A stretch of DNA of 40,306 nt from CAZKUN01 sp964555935 (lineage in GTDB: Bacteria; Armatimonadota; Zipacnadia; Zipacnadales; VGFC01): positions 1-40,306 of the forward strand of contig CAZKUN010000062.1 of NCBI GenBank assembly GCA_964555935.1, in the 5' to 3' direction. Below are positions 26,094 to 34,935 of this stretch, piece by piece. Under the pieces are notes generated by a model. That model was given only the letters and a program-made list of their open reading frames with translations, ran no database searches and was not told the DNA's origin. A program made the position numbers and the translations under genes. Every line of letters begins with the position of its first letter. The first letter of the stretch is position 1.

Positions 26094-28724
26094 ATGAGAA
26101 GAGCCCTGTATGGACTGACGTTGGCCCTGCTGGCGCTGACGATGAGGACTGGCGCGGCGGCGGATCAGACGCGGACCGGCAACCAGGTCGTCAACCCCGG
26201 CTTTGAGGCGCCAGACATGGCCGGCTGGTCGATCAGGGACTGGGCCGTTGACAAGGGTACGGTGTCACTCCAGCGGCACGCGGCCGAGGCGCGGAGCGGG
26301 GCGACTGCGGCCAGAGCGCGGTTCACAAACGCGGAGAACGTGGTGGTCGCCCCAACGCTTGCGCGAATGCCGGTTGGCAAGCAGAAGCTTCGTCTCACCG
26401 TCTGGTACAAGCTGCTGGCGCCTGGCTCGGTCTACGCATCGGTGGTCACGAATGCGTACGACGGCACGCAGCTACAGTATCTCAGTTCGCCCCGCCAGAC
26501 GACCGTCAGCAGATGGGCGGAGCTAACCTACGATTTCGTGACCGACCCGCGCACCCGCAGCATGTCCCTGTATCTGCGCCCGACCGTGGACGGCATCCTC
26601 TTCGATGACGCATCGCTCGTGGCGTTGGATGCGCCTGTCGCGGCGGCGTTCGCGCCGGTCGACAGAAGCCTGAAGTGGACCGCCGAGACGGTGGAGGCGG
26701 AGCTCAAACGATACGAGCCCGCGCTCAAGGGTTTCGGGATCAAGGATCCGCTGCGCTGGGCCCGGGCGCGCATCGCAGCCGAGCGGGACTGGGTCGGCCG
26801 CCAGGGGTGGTGGGAACGCCGCATTGCCCACTGGCGGTTCATGTTCCTGGGTGACGAGCCGGTCGACTGGGCCAGGTGGCTTGATCTTGATCATCCGGCG
26901 CTTGCCGGCAGGAAGGCGCAGCTTGCCGCCGGCGGCGCCACGGCGCGCCAGGCGTGGGCGGAGCATGTCCGCGAGGAGAAGCCCAACCTGCGCCCTCTCC
27001 TCAACGACCGGGCCACGCGGATCATCCTGTTCGAGGCATCTGATCCGAAGGTCTATCCTCCGGACGGGTCTTTTTCGCCGGAGCGCGCCGAAGCGCTTCT
27101 GGAGGGAAAGGTGACCGGACTTCACCAGGTTCCGGAAGAAGGCGAGGGAGATTATGGCTGGATTCAGACCTGTAACCCCGCCGGTTGGCACCTGAGATAC
27201 CTCGGCCTTGCTTATTACCATGACCGGGATCCGAAGTGGGTACGCGAGTTCCAGAACGAAATCATCGCGATGGTGTTGGGACACAACTACCAGCCAAACG
27301 GCTACACCGCCGTCGCGACCAGACTGCGCTTTGCCATCCGCACCTATCTTCTCATGAAGGACTCGCCGGCGATGTCGGATCAGTTCCATGCGCTGATCGG
27401 TCGCTGGCTGTGGGCGCATGCCAGACAGACCCACAGCGTGGGGGCGACCGGCTACGAGACCAACTTCCAGTGCGTCACCGGCGATGCCATGTGGTGGAGC
27501 TTCACCCTGTTCCCCGAGTTCAGAGGCAGCCAGGCATGGCGCGAGCGGATGTGGCCTCTCTTTCTTGCCTCTTCAAAGCGGGAATTGCTTGAGGATGGCC
27601 TGCAGCATCACCGCGCCTACAACTATCATATGGCCTTTGTGTCTCGGGGGTTGGCCATCCTTGCCATGGCCCGCTGGCTGGGCGTGGAGGAACGGGTTCC
27701 TGATGCATTCCTGCCCATGGTCGAAGGCGGCGTCGAAGCATTCCTGCGGACATGCACGCCAATCCGGTCCACGCCCGGCGTCAACGACGACCCTTTCGTC
27801 ACCATTGACCTGACCCACTTCCTAGAGCTGGGAGCCGACCTGTTCGGCCGTGATGACTGGCGGTATGTGGCGACCGAAGGCGGTGAAGGCACAAGGCCGC
27901 CGTTTCGCTCCGCCCTGCTGCCGGATTCGCAGCTTGTCACCATGCGTTCAGACTGGTCGCGAGAGGCGAACTGGTTGTTCTTCAAGGTCAGTCCCGAAGC
28001 CGGCCATCACCATCGCGACACGCTGGGCATCCAGATCTGGTCGCGGGGCCGCAGGCTGCTGATCGAGCCGGACCTCGGCTACTACACGCTTGAACGGAAG
28101 GTGTACAACCAGAGCTGGTGGCACAGCACGCCCACCCTGGGCAAGAGCCTGCTCCCCATCCGTGGCGACAACCCGGAGGTGCTCCACTGGGAAGCCGGCG
28201 ACACCCTTGATTATGCGGTCGGGCAGATCACGGTGCCGCTTGGAGACGGCCAGCCCCCGGCCCGGTTCCGGCGTCATGTGTTTTTCGGGGATCATGCCTG
28301 GTGGGTGGTCTGGGACGAGTTTGCCGGGGTGCCGGGCGGCCGGGTTGTCTGGGAGAACTTCCATTTTCCCACGCGAACACTTGAGATGGATAAAGGCGGC
28401 CGGGTGGTGAAGACCATGTTCGAGAGCGGAGCCAACCTGCTGATGGCGGTCGGGGTTCCAGGCTGGACGCTGGCAAAGGAACAGACCCGTTCGTGGGACA
28501 CCCACCCCTACAGCGGGGAGACCACGCCCACCATGACGCTTCACTACCAGGCTGATGGCGAGCTGGCCTCGCAGGGCTTTGCCGCTCTGCTGGTGCCGTT
28601 TGCCGGGCGGTCGGCGCCGGCTGCCCGGTTCGAGCAGATCGAGCAGCGTGAGGGAGGCCAGGTCAAGCTGCATGTTACGGTCGGAGGCACAAAGCACACC
28701 TTCACGACGTGGCGCGAGAAGTGA
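26094..28724 (+). CDS. Secreted heparinase II/III-like polysaccharide lyase with N-terminal binding module
   Basis: 876 aa. The frame is open further upstream, but AAGGAGA at 26081-26087 lies just before the ATG at 26094, and a signal peptide starts there (LTLALLALTMRTGAAA). Residues about 28-178 form a CBM4/9-like jelly roll (VVNPGFEAPDMAGW, ILFDDASLVAL). Residues about 200-590 are an alpha/alpha toroid (AGWHLRYLGLAYYHDRDPKW, YETNFQCVTGDAMWW, HHRAYNYHM). From about 610 onward is the heparinase II/III beta sandwich with GHHHRDTLGIQIWSRGRRLL and SWWHSTPTLG. These lyases cleave uronic-acid polysaccharides by beta-elimination, with Asn/His/Tyr candidates in the NFQC, HHR and GHHH regions. The exact PL family is not assigned. 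It lies 206 bases after the frameshifted LamG gene. Confidence 0.85.
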   Translation: MRRALYGLTLALLALTMRTGAAADQTRTGNQVVNPGFEAPDMAGWSIRDWAVDKGTVSLQRHAAEARSGATAARARFTNAENVVVAPTLARMPVGKQKLRLTVWYKLLAPGSVYASVVTNAYDGTQLQYLSSPRQTTVSRWAELTYDFVTDPRTRSMSLYLRPTVDGILFDDASLVALDAPVAAAFAPVDRSLKWTAETVEAELKRYEPALKGFGIKDPLRWARARIAAERDWVGRQGWWERRIAHWRFMFLGDEPVDWARWLDLDHPALAGRKAQLAAGGATARQAWAEHVREEKPNLRPLLNDRATRIILFEASDPKVYPPDGSFSPERAEALLEGKVTGLHQVPEEGEGDYGWIQTCNPAGWHLRYLGLAYYHDRDPKWVREFQNEIIAMVLGHNYQPNGYTAVATRLRFAIRTYLLMKDSPAMSDQFHALIGRWLWAHARQTHSVGATGYETNFQCVTGDAMWWSFTLFPEFRGSQAWRERMWPLFLASSKRELLEDGLQHHRAYNYHMAFVSRGLAILAMARWLGVEERVPDAFLPMVEGGVEAFLRTCTPIRSTPGVNDDPFVTIDLTHFLELGADLFGRDDWRYVATEGGEGTRPPFRSALLPDSQLVTMRSDWSREANWLFFKVSPEAGHHHRDTLGIQIWSRGRRLLIEPDLGYYTLERKVYNQSWWHSTPTLGKSLLPIRGDNPEVLHWEAGDTLDYAVGQITVPLGDGQPPARFRRHVFFGDHAWWVVWDEFAGVPGGRVVWENFHFPTRTLEMDKGGRVVKTMFESGANLLMAVGVPGWTLAKEQTRSWDTHPYSGETTPTMTLHYQADGELASQGFAALLVPFAGRSAPAARFEQIEQREGGQVKLHVTVGGTKHTFTTWREK

Positions 28725-29264
28725 CGGGTGTGAAGTAGGCCGGTGACTTGACCGCGTCAGCGCTGCGACGATCCCGTGGGGTCCCAGAACTGACCCGCCG
28801 GGCGGAGACGCACTGGTGTACGCTCGCCGAGCACTTATGGGTCTGGGGCGGTCAGACGGAAGCTGCCAATTCCTTGCACTCCTCGCTGGCCAGCCAGTTG
28901 CGAAGACTGTCCAGCCTGGGGAGCCAGCAGTTCTGAAATCCGAACTCTGGGCGGCTTGCGGCGTCCCCGGCCTAGCCCGCTCTCGTGTCGTCTCTTCCCC
29001 CATCCAGTTGGGCAGGGCTCCACATCCCTCGGGCCGAATGGGTCTGTAGTTGGGCAAGGACAACGCTGACCTCCATTTGGCTCTACACTACCGGCAACGA
29101 TCCCGGGGGTATCGGCGGGATCCATGGCGGCGGCATGTGTCATAACGCTGCTGGGTGGTACAGGCGCAATGCAGGTGCTCTCACCGGCACGGTCCATTCC
29201 GCGATCGTCTGGCCCGACAATATCTGTTTCTGAGCCGAGAAGACTGACCAGCGAGGAGCACAGC
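28725..29264. other. 540-base gap with no recognisable gene
   Basis: No frame gives a recognisable protein, and no dispersed-repeat copy is present. The only structure I see is a 6-bp inverted repeat (GATCCC / GGGATC, 29099-29122). Its length suggests the lyase and the following isomerase gene are separate transcription units. Confidence 0.5.
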
Positions 29265-30143
29265 ATGAAGATCGGCGTGAGTTCATTCTCATATGAGCGT
29301 CTGACCAAGGCCAATGAAATGTCCATGAAGGACACCATCTCCAGGGCCAGCGACCAGGGCTTCGACTACATTGAGCTGCTGGACATCTGGCGACAGGCAC
29401 CGGCGTGTGAGACCCCACACAGGCTTGCCGAGGAGTTGCGCGAGGAAGCTGAGCGGGTGGGGATAGAACTCTGCGCCTACACTGTGGCCGCCGACTTCCT
29501 GCAGGGCTCTGGCGGTGACCTGGCCCGCGAGATCGAGCGGATCAAAGGCGCGGTGGATCTGGCGGCGATCCTGGGTGTGCCGATCATGCGGCACGACGCG
29601 AGCTACGGGTTCCCCGCCGATCACACGGGGCTCAAGAGCTTCGACATTGCGCTGCCACGTCTGCGGGACGCGTGCCTTGAGATCACTGAGCACGCCGCCG
29701 AGGCTGGCGTGAAGACGATGGTGGAAAACCACGGCCGCTTCTGTCAGGACAGCCAGCGGGTCGAGAAGCTGGTTGTCGCGGTTCACCACCCCAACTTCGG
29801 CGTCCTCATCGACATCGGCAACTTCGTCTGCGTTGACGAGGACAACTCAGTTGCAGTGGGCAGGCTGGGGCCCTACGCGCTCCATTGCCACGTTAAGGAC
29901 TTCCACCTCAAGCCGGGCACCGACCCGTTCCCCGGTGCGGGGTGGCACGTCTCTCGCGGCGGCAACTTCTGGCGCGGGGCCATCGTCGGTCATGGCGATG
30001 TCCCTTTGCTGTCATGCATCCGGATCCTGAAGCAATCGGGCTACCAGGGCGTGTTGGCTATCGAGTTCGAGGGGATGGAGGACGTACTGACGGGGATCTC
30101 CCTCGGCCAGGCGAACTTGCGGAAGCTCATCGACGTGGCCTGA
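29265..30143 (+). CDS. Xylose-isomerase-like TIM-barrel sugar isomerase/epimerase
   Basis: 292 aa. The ATG at 29265 follows GAGGAG (29253-29258) with a 6-base spacer. The frame is open upstream, but the fold begins at MKIGVSSFSYERL. The AP-endonuclease-2 family metal residues are visible: Glu in MVENHGRF, Asp in VLIDIGNF, His in LHCHVKDFHLK, and the final Glu in LAIEFEGMED. It is a different subgroup from the Hyi-like gene at 3 kb. Members isomerise or epimerise sugars, sugar phosphates or inositols; the substrate is unknown. It has no signal peptide and is the only clearly cytoplasmic sugar enzyme of the rightward series apart from the ceramidase-like gene. A 6-bp hairpin (30159-30178) follows the stop. 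Confidence 0.87.
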   Translation: MKIGVSSFSYERLTKANEMSMKDTISRASDQGFDYIELLDIWRQAPACETPHRLAEELREEAERVGIELCAYTVAADFLQGSGGDLAREIERIKGAVDLAAILGVPIMRHDASYGFPADHTGLKSFDIALPRLRDACLEITEHAAEAGVKTMVENHGRFCQDSQRVEKLVVAVHHPNFGVLIDIGNFVCVDEDNSVAVGRLGPYALHCHVKDFHLKPGTDPFPGAGWHVSRGGNFWRGAIVGHGDVPLLSCIRILKQSGYQGVLAIEFEGMEDVLTGISLGQANLRKLIDVA

Positions 30144-30247
30144 AGTGTCGCGCGAGTGCTCTGATGCGGACCTCAGAGACCCTCCACCGCCACCCTCAGC
30201 ACCTCAATCGCCTGCTTCTGTCGGGGAACCAACACGTACACATGCCT

Positions 30248-30435
30248 AGTCCCTTCGACTTATTCCATCCGAGCCACCGCCAGTTCGATCAGGGCGCGTG
30301 AGACCCGGCGGCGACGCCCCATGGTTCGTCGACACAGCCGGTGATGCCTCGTCGGCGCGAACCGCCGGCGCGGTGCTCCGCGTAGCTGGGTCTACAGGCC
30401 GTTGCGTGGACCTTCAGGCAGCGACTCGATGGTGG
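30248..30435 (+). repeat. Dispersed repeat, copy C
   Basis: Blocks seen are CCCTTCGACT (30251-30260), TCCATCCGAGCC, GGTTCGTCGACACA, GATGCCTCGTCGG and CAGGCAGCGACTCG (30415-30428), the last identical to copy A. It is followed at once by an IS3-orfA-like reading. It lies 160 bases upstream of the beta-helix gene. Confidence 0.75.
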
Positions 30436-30438
30436 CGG

Positions 30439-30530
30439 GGTTCGTGAAGCGGAAGCGGCACAAGGAGCAGCAGATCGTGTTCGCGTTGCAGCAACCCGAG
30501 GCACTCCCGCTGTTGGGAGGATGTAGACGA
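30439..30530 (+). pseudogene. Decayed start of an IS3-family orfA transposase
   Basis: Translation gives FVKRKRHKEQQIVFALQQPE. This resembles the opening of IS3-family OrfA proteins (a basic stretch, then E-QI-FAL-Q-E), the first helix of their helix-turn-helix. The expected GTPV-EVCR continuation is only recovered by changing frame after codon 30 (a TPAV reading), so it is broken. The rest of orfA and all of orfB are missing. Its frame happens to run into the next gene, which explains the long upstream extension there. The call rests on pattern memory and is tentative. Confidence 0.4.
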
Positions 30531-30593
30531 TGCAGACCGGAACTAGCCGTCAGCCCAACAGGGCCGATCCGGCCTCAGCCAGGAGACGCGGAA

Positions 30594-31712
30594 ATGCACC
30601 CGTGTGGCTTCGCGGCAGCCGTGACCCTTATCGCGACGGCGCCCGCCCCGACTGCCGATTGGCAGGGCGGCGCGGAGACCAACCCCGAGGACTGGCATGC
30701 CGCGGGCAACTGGAGCACTGGCTCGGTTCCCGGCGCCGACGACGCCGTGAACGTAGTCGCGCCGTCTGAGTGCAATGTCTCCGGTGGGAGGGCCGCTTCT
30801 GTCGGGTCGCTGAAGATCGGCTGCGGCGAGCATGGATCCCTGTCCATCCAGGGCGCGGGAAGCTCGCTCGCCGCCTCGGGTATCTGTCTCGGCGGCTACG
30901 GTGGATACGGCAAGGGGGCCCTGATGCAGAGCAACGGAACCGTGACCGTCACGGGGCGCATGTCTATCGGTCATGGGGCTGGCGTGGACGGCCACGGGAC
31001 CTATCACGCGACGGGCGGAACGTTGACGGTGAGCGACACCTTGAGTGTCGGGGCGGGCTACATTGCCGCCTCCAACAGCGGCAATGGCGAGCTTCACGTT
31101 GACGGCGCTGCCGTGTCAGTCGAGTCCGTCTACAGCGGCTCGGGAACCATCGAGGGGCTTGGCCGCGGCCACGGCGCAATCAGAGTGACGGCGGGAAGCC
31201 TCCGTGTGGCGGGCGACTTCTTCAACAGCCACCACATGTGGGCAGCAGCTCTCCCCCCAGGCGAGAGACATCGCGGACACCTGGTCGTGTCGGGCGGAAA
31301 CGTCAGCATTGGCGGCGATCTCCACAACGGCTACGGCTCGGGCCTCGACACCTCCCAAGTCGAGGGGGTCCTGGAGGTCATCGGCGCGGGCGGCACGGTT
31401 AGCATCGAGAAAGACCTCATCCAGGTTGGGGGGTCAATCTTGGTGGCCGAACTCGCCGGCAAGGACCACGCTGTGATCCAGGTCAATGGGAATGCTGCGC
31501 TCGCCGGATGCTTCAAGGTGCGGCTGGCCGAGGGCTACACGCCGGCGAGCGGGACGTGGTGGGACATCGTCCAGACCGGTCCCGACAGGCCGGGCGCGCT
31601 CACCGGCACGTTCTCGAAGCTTGACTTCTCCGCCGTCGGCGGCCCGGAGAACTGGAAGGTGCGATACGATACCGACGATGGCGCTTTCCGGGTACGCTAC
31701 GTCGGCAAGTAG
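30594..31712 (+). CDS. Secreted beta-helix (autotransporter-passenger-like) protein
   Basis: 372 aa. I start at ATG 30594, where AGGAGA lies 7 bases upstream and a signal peptide begins (CGFAAAVTLIATAPAPTA); the upstream open stretch is the IS relic. Mature residues 22-50 carry DWHAAGNWSTGSVPGADD, the N-W-S-x-G-x-V-P-x-x-x-D motif common at the start of planctomycete-type passenger domains. Glycine-rich strands such as GSLSIQGAGSSLAASG, GTLTVSDTLSVGAGYI and GGNVSIGGDLHNGYGSG repeat every 20-25 residues, as in a right-handed beta helix. The protein ends RVRYVGK with no PEP-CTERM or translocator. It is probably a surface or secreted structural protein or adhesin. No enzyme motif is seen. Confidence 0.75.
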   Translation: MHPCGFAAAVTLIATAPAPTADWQGGAETNPEDWHAAGNWSTGSVPGADDAVNVVAPSECNVSGGRAASVGSLKIGCGEHGSLSIQGAGSSLAASGICLGGYGGYGKGALMQSNGTVTVTGRMSIGHGAGVDGHGTYHATGGTLTVSDTLSVGAGYIAASNSGNGELHVDGAAVSVESVYSGSGTIEGLGRGHGAIRVTAGSLRVAGDFFNSHHMWAAALPPGERHRGHLVVSGGNVSIGGDLHNGYGSGLDTSQVEGVLEVIGAGGTVSIEKDLIQVGGSILVAELAGKDHAVIQVNGNAALAGCFKVRLAEGYTPASGTWWDIVQTGPDRPGALTGTFSKLDFSAVGGPENWKVRYDTDDGAFRVRYVGK

Positions 31713-31847
31713 CTGTTCTCATGGGAAACGGAGCGCAGTGAGGCACAAATAGGCCTTACCTCGTCCTCGCTTCCCCGTGTCGATCCCGGTGCCGGACAGC
31801 GAGTGGAAGCAAGGCTCAGCCCTGCCCCCGGTTCGGAGGATAAACCG

Positions 31848-34280
31848 ATGAAGAACGCGTTGACGAACGCTCTGGCCGCACTGGGAGTGGCCTCAATGCC
31901 CGTCGTTTCTGCATTGGCCGGGCCCTCGACTCAACAGATCGTGCTCGCGAAGGACAGTGCCGCCCAATGCACCATTGTTCTAGCGCACGACGCGATCGAG
32001 CCGGAGGAGACGGCAGCCGCAGAACTGGCGGATTACCTCAAGAAGGTCACCGCCGCCGAATTCACGATCGTGAAGGAAGCGCAAGAACCAGGGGAGGGCG
32101 CGAGGATCTACATCGGTCCCACCGAGCACGCCAAGGAGAGCGGCGTTGACTGCGAAGTGCTCGGCCCGGAGCGCTGGGTCATGCGAACGGTCGACGGCAA
32201 CCTCATCCTCGCCGGCGGCAGGCCCCGCGGCACGCTCTATGCGGTCTATCATTTCCTGGAAGATGTGGTCGGCGTCCATTGGTGGAGCCCGTGGGAGGAG
32301 CATGCGCCGTCACAACCGACTCTGAGTATCACCGGTCTCGACCGGCACGGCGAGCCGGTCTTCCAGAATCGCTCTCTCAACGTGGCAAGCTACCTTGTGG
32401 ACCAGACGCCCTTCCCGTTCGCGCCGCGAAACAGGGTCAATCGACCGTATGCACCAATGCCGTTCAAGTATGGTGGCTCCGCCCATTTCGGTCCGCCGCG
32501 CTTCGTTCACACAGAAGGGCAGTACATCTACAGGTATAAGGACGCGATCAGCTTCCAGCGCAACCCGGAGTGGTTTGCTCTCAAGAACGGAGAGAGGTGG
32601 GTATTCAACAACCAAGTCGGCTGGTCTTCCAAGAACCAGCTTTGCCTGAGCAACCCGGACCTGCGCGAGGCCTTCCTGGGGAAGCTCAAAGAGAACATCA
32701 GCGACACCCGCGATCAGCCGTGCCCTCCCATGATCTTCGATGTGTCCCTTAACGACGTTCCGTCACTATGTGAGTGCGCGCCCTGCCAGGCGGTTGTCAG
32801 GAAACACGGCGGCGAGGACACCGGCTTGCTCTTGGACTTCGTCAACTACATGGCGGACGGAGTAAGAGACGAGTATCCGGGTGTCATGATCGAAACTCTG
32901 GCATACCTCAACACCGAGAAGGTCCCCCAGGGCATCGTCCCGCGCGCCAATGTGATCGTCACGCTCTGTGACACTCGAAGCACCTACACCAAGCCCATAC
33001 CGCGTGACGAGTATTTCGCGCAGCGCCTCGCAGCCTGGTCGGGCGTTACCAGCAGCATCTTCGTCTGGGACTACCACACCAACGGCAGGGATCTGGCGCT
33101 GCCCATGCCGTTCGAGAGCACTTTCCAGCCCGACCTACAGCTCTTCCGGAAGTACAACGTCATCGGCGTCATGACGGAGTACCACTATCCGATCTTCGAG
33201 GAGCTGCGGGACTTGCGGCTGTGGTTGCTGGCCAAACTCCTCGAAGACCCGCATCAGGACCAAGCAGCATTGATCGAGACCTTCACCGATGGGTTCTACG
33301 GACCGGCCGGCTCTCACATTCGCCAGTACATCGCGGAACTGGGAAAGGCGGCCGAAGCCAGCCCGGGGCACATCGGCACGGCGGGAAAGACGGCGGGCTG
33401 CACATACCTGACTCCCTCATTCATCCTCAAGGCGCAAGAGATCTTCGACGACGCGGAACGGGCGGCCGGCGACTCCGAGATACTCCTTCGCAGGACGCGC
33501 CACGCCAGGATGGCCATCGACAAAGCCACATTGGCCCTCTTCCCCAGAATATGGGCCACGTGGGAGGCGGATGGGAGGAAGCGTGAGGACTTGCCGCTGG
33601 ACCGGGAGGATGTTGCGGTACGGCTTAGGGATACGGTTGAGGCGCAGTGGAACCTCCGGGTTGATCCGGAATCCATGAGCCCATACCAGAGAGAGAAGAG
33701 CCTGGCGCGCAAAGCCAGGTTCCTCGCGAAGGTCGAGGAGTACCTCAGGCGGAGTCCTGTCGCCATCCATCCCCCGGCCAAGTTCGCGCGTCTGCCGTGG
33801 GAGGACTACACCGCGTATGCGGCGGACGCATTCGGTGTGTACGGTGAAGCGACAGAGGTCGTAGAGGATGAGCACACGCAAAACGGCATAGCGTGTCGGA
33901 CCGAACTGGATGAGAAGGCGCTGGCCGGCCTTGACGGCAACGCGCTCAGGTGGGACATGCACGACCACGCTACGAAGGCCACAGGCGACGAGCCGACGAT
34001 CAGGCATCTTGAGGTGGCCGAGATTGTGCCCGGCACGGGCTACCACTGGTACAAGCTCGGCACGTACCCGATCGGCGAGACCAACTTCATCTGGATGTAC
34101 GGCGTGGGCATCGCCATTGAGGTAGGCGACGCCCGCGATCCCCTCAACCCGACGGGTGAGTATGACATCTGGGTAAGGGCCAGATTCGATGGCCCGGCCT
34201 TCAGAGGGCGCGAGGCAGAGACCGAAGAGGACGCCATCTCCATCGAGTGGGTTGTGGCGGTGAAGGAAGGCTTGATATGA
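31848..34280 (+). CDS. Secreted DUF4838 protein (glycosidase-like)
   Basis: 810 aa. CGGAGGA (31835-31840) precedes ATG 31848 by 7 bases, and a signal peptide follows (LTNALAALGVASMPVVSALA). The N-terminal domain (about 25-150) has ETAAAELADYLKKVT and RGTLYAVYHFLEDVVGVHWW, the alpha/beta domain found at the N-terminus of GH67/GH20-type enzymes. The DUF4838 core follows, with NDVPSLCECAPCQAV near residues 301-315 as its Cys-x-Cys-x-x-Cys signature, and FVWDYHTNGRDLALP further on. The C-terminal 200 residues are unassigned. DUF4838 proteins are thought to be glycoside hydrolases, but no reaction is established that I know of. It is 135 bases after the beta-helix gene. Confidence 0.85.
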   Translation: MKNALTNALAALGVASMPVVSALAGPSTQQIVLAKDSAAQCTIVLAHDAIEPEETAAAELADYLKKVTAAEFTIVKEAQEPGEGARIYIGPTEHAKESGVDCEVLGPERWVMRTVDGNLILAGGRPRGTLYAVYHFLEDVVGVHWWSPWEEHAPSQPTLSITGLDRHGEPVFQNRSLNVASYLVDQTPFPFAPRNRVNRPYAPMPFKYGGSAHFGPPRFVHTEGQYIYRYKDAISFQRNPEWFALKNGERWVFNNQVGWSSKNQLCLSNPDLREAFLGKLKENISDTRDQPCPPMIFDVSLNDVPSLCECAPCQAVVRKHGGEDTGLLLDFVNYMADGVRDEYPGVMIETLAYLNTEKVPQGIVPRANVIVTLCDTRSTYTKPIPRDEYFAQRLAAWSGVTSSIFVWDYHTNGRDLALPMPFESTFQPDLQLFRKYNVIGVMTEYHYPIFEELRDLRLWLLAKLLEDPHQDQAALIETFTDGFYGPAGSHIRQYIAELGKAAEASPGHIGTAGKTAGCTYLTPSFILKAQEIFDDAERAAGDSEILLRRTRHARMAIDKATLALFPRIWATWEADGRKREDLPLDREDVAVRLRDTVEAQWNLRVDPESMSPYQREKSLARKARFLAKVEEYLRRSPVAIHPPAKFARLPWEDYTAYAADAFGVYGEATEVVEDEHTQNGIACRTELDEKALAGLDGNALRWDMHDHATKATGDEPTIRHLEVAEIVPGTGYHWYKLGTYPIGETNFIWMYGVGIAIEVGDARDPLNPTGEYDIWVRARFDGPAFRGREAETEEDAISIEWVVAVKEGLI

Positions 34281-34411
34281 AGAAGACAGCGGACCTGATG
34301 CCGGTTGGCCAACCTATCCGCTGACGCCTTGGACGAGCCGGCATCCTGTGTGCCCTTCGCGGTCGACGCGCCTCTGTTTCTGCCGATGGCGGGCAACGCA
34401 TGCCAGGGCAA

Positions 34412-34473
34412 GCACGTGCGATCGTGGCGTGGCAAGAAATCGACCTGCGGCACGTGCGAGTTCATGCACGTGC
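34412..34473. promoter_or_regulatory. Cluster of three GCACGTGC palindromes
   Basis: The 8-bp palindrome GCACGTGC occurs three times within 62 bases, with centre spacings of 38 and 16 bases. The last two can also pair with each other as a stem. Such a cluster is unlikely by chance in noncoding DNA and could be an operator array or a structured RNA. No regulator can be assigned. Confidence 0.4.
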
Positions 34474-34627
34474 TTCTTGGCAGCGAAGAGCAGGCCGATG
34501 CGTGAGGCGTGTACGTCGTCAGCGTTCGTGGGACGAACCAGGCCCGAGCTAAGGGACGGTTCGGGTGGGCGCGCTGAGGTGCGGGTGCCAGCAGGGGTGA
34601 CGAGGGGTACGAGGAGAACGGGTGGGG

Positions 34628-34740
34628 TGTCCCTTCGACTTACTCCGTCCGAGCCGCACCAGCCCGATCTGGGCGCGGGTGGTCGGGCGACGGGCCACGT
34701 CTCGCCTGCGATGCGGGTCGTCAGGCAATCAAGCGCCAGC
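34628..34740 (+). repeat. Dispersed repeat, copy D (shortened)
   Basis: It opens GTCCCTTCGACT, then TCCGTCCGAGCC and CAGCCCGATCTGGGCGCG, agreeing well with the other copies. It then lacks 60-80 bases of the middle and keeps only TCAGGCA (34721-34727) of the right block. It is upstream of the second DUF4838 gene. Confidence 0.65.
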
Positions 34741-34935
34741 CCGAGAGCCGCGGCACCCAGCCATCGATCTGCTGACTGTGAGACCTCCATCGCTAGGTGC
34801 ATGTCGGTCGGTCCCCCTGGCATGGTCTGGTGGTTGGTCCTACTGCTCCTATTGACCACCTAACTTGCTTGACCTCGCCATCCGCCGGGTCTAACATCGT
34901 GAGCGATGCCGTTCATTCGGTGAGGGAGACAGAGA

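Larger units (their letters stand above)
30144..30593. other. 450-base gap with repeat copy C and an orfA relic
   Basis: The gap holds a small hairpin (CTCTGA / TCAGAG, 30159-30178), dispersed repeat copy C (30248-30435), the decayed orfA-like start (30439-30530), and the ribosome site AGGAGA (30581-30586) of the next gene. Confidence 0.55.
34281..34935. other. 655-base gap with palindrome cluster and repeat copy D
   Basis: There is no recognisable gene. The left part holds three copies of the palindrome GCACGTGC (34412-34419, 34450-34457, 34466-34473). The right part holds dispersed repeat copy D. The promoter of the next DUF4838 gene should lie in the last 200 bases, but no clear boxes stand out. 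Confidence 0.55.

Noticed and set aside
27948..29063. 371-codon minus-strand frame over the end of the lyase and the following gap
   Set aside because: It overlaps a well-supported lyase on the other strand and shows no fold-like pattern.
29124..29264. Upstream extension of the TIM-barrel isomerase
   Set aside because: The conserved fold begins at 29265 behind GAGGAG; the extension resembles no part of the family.
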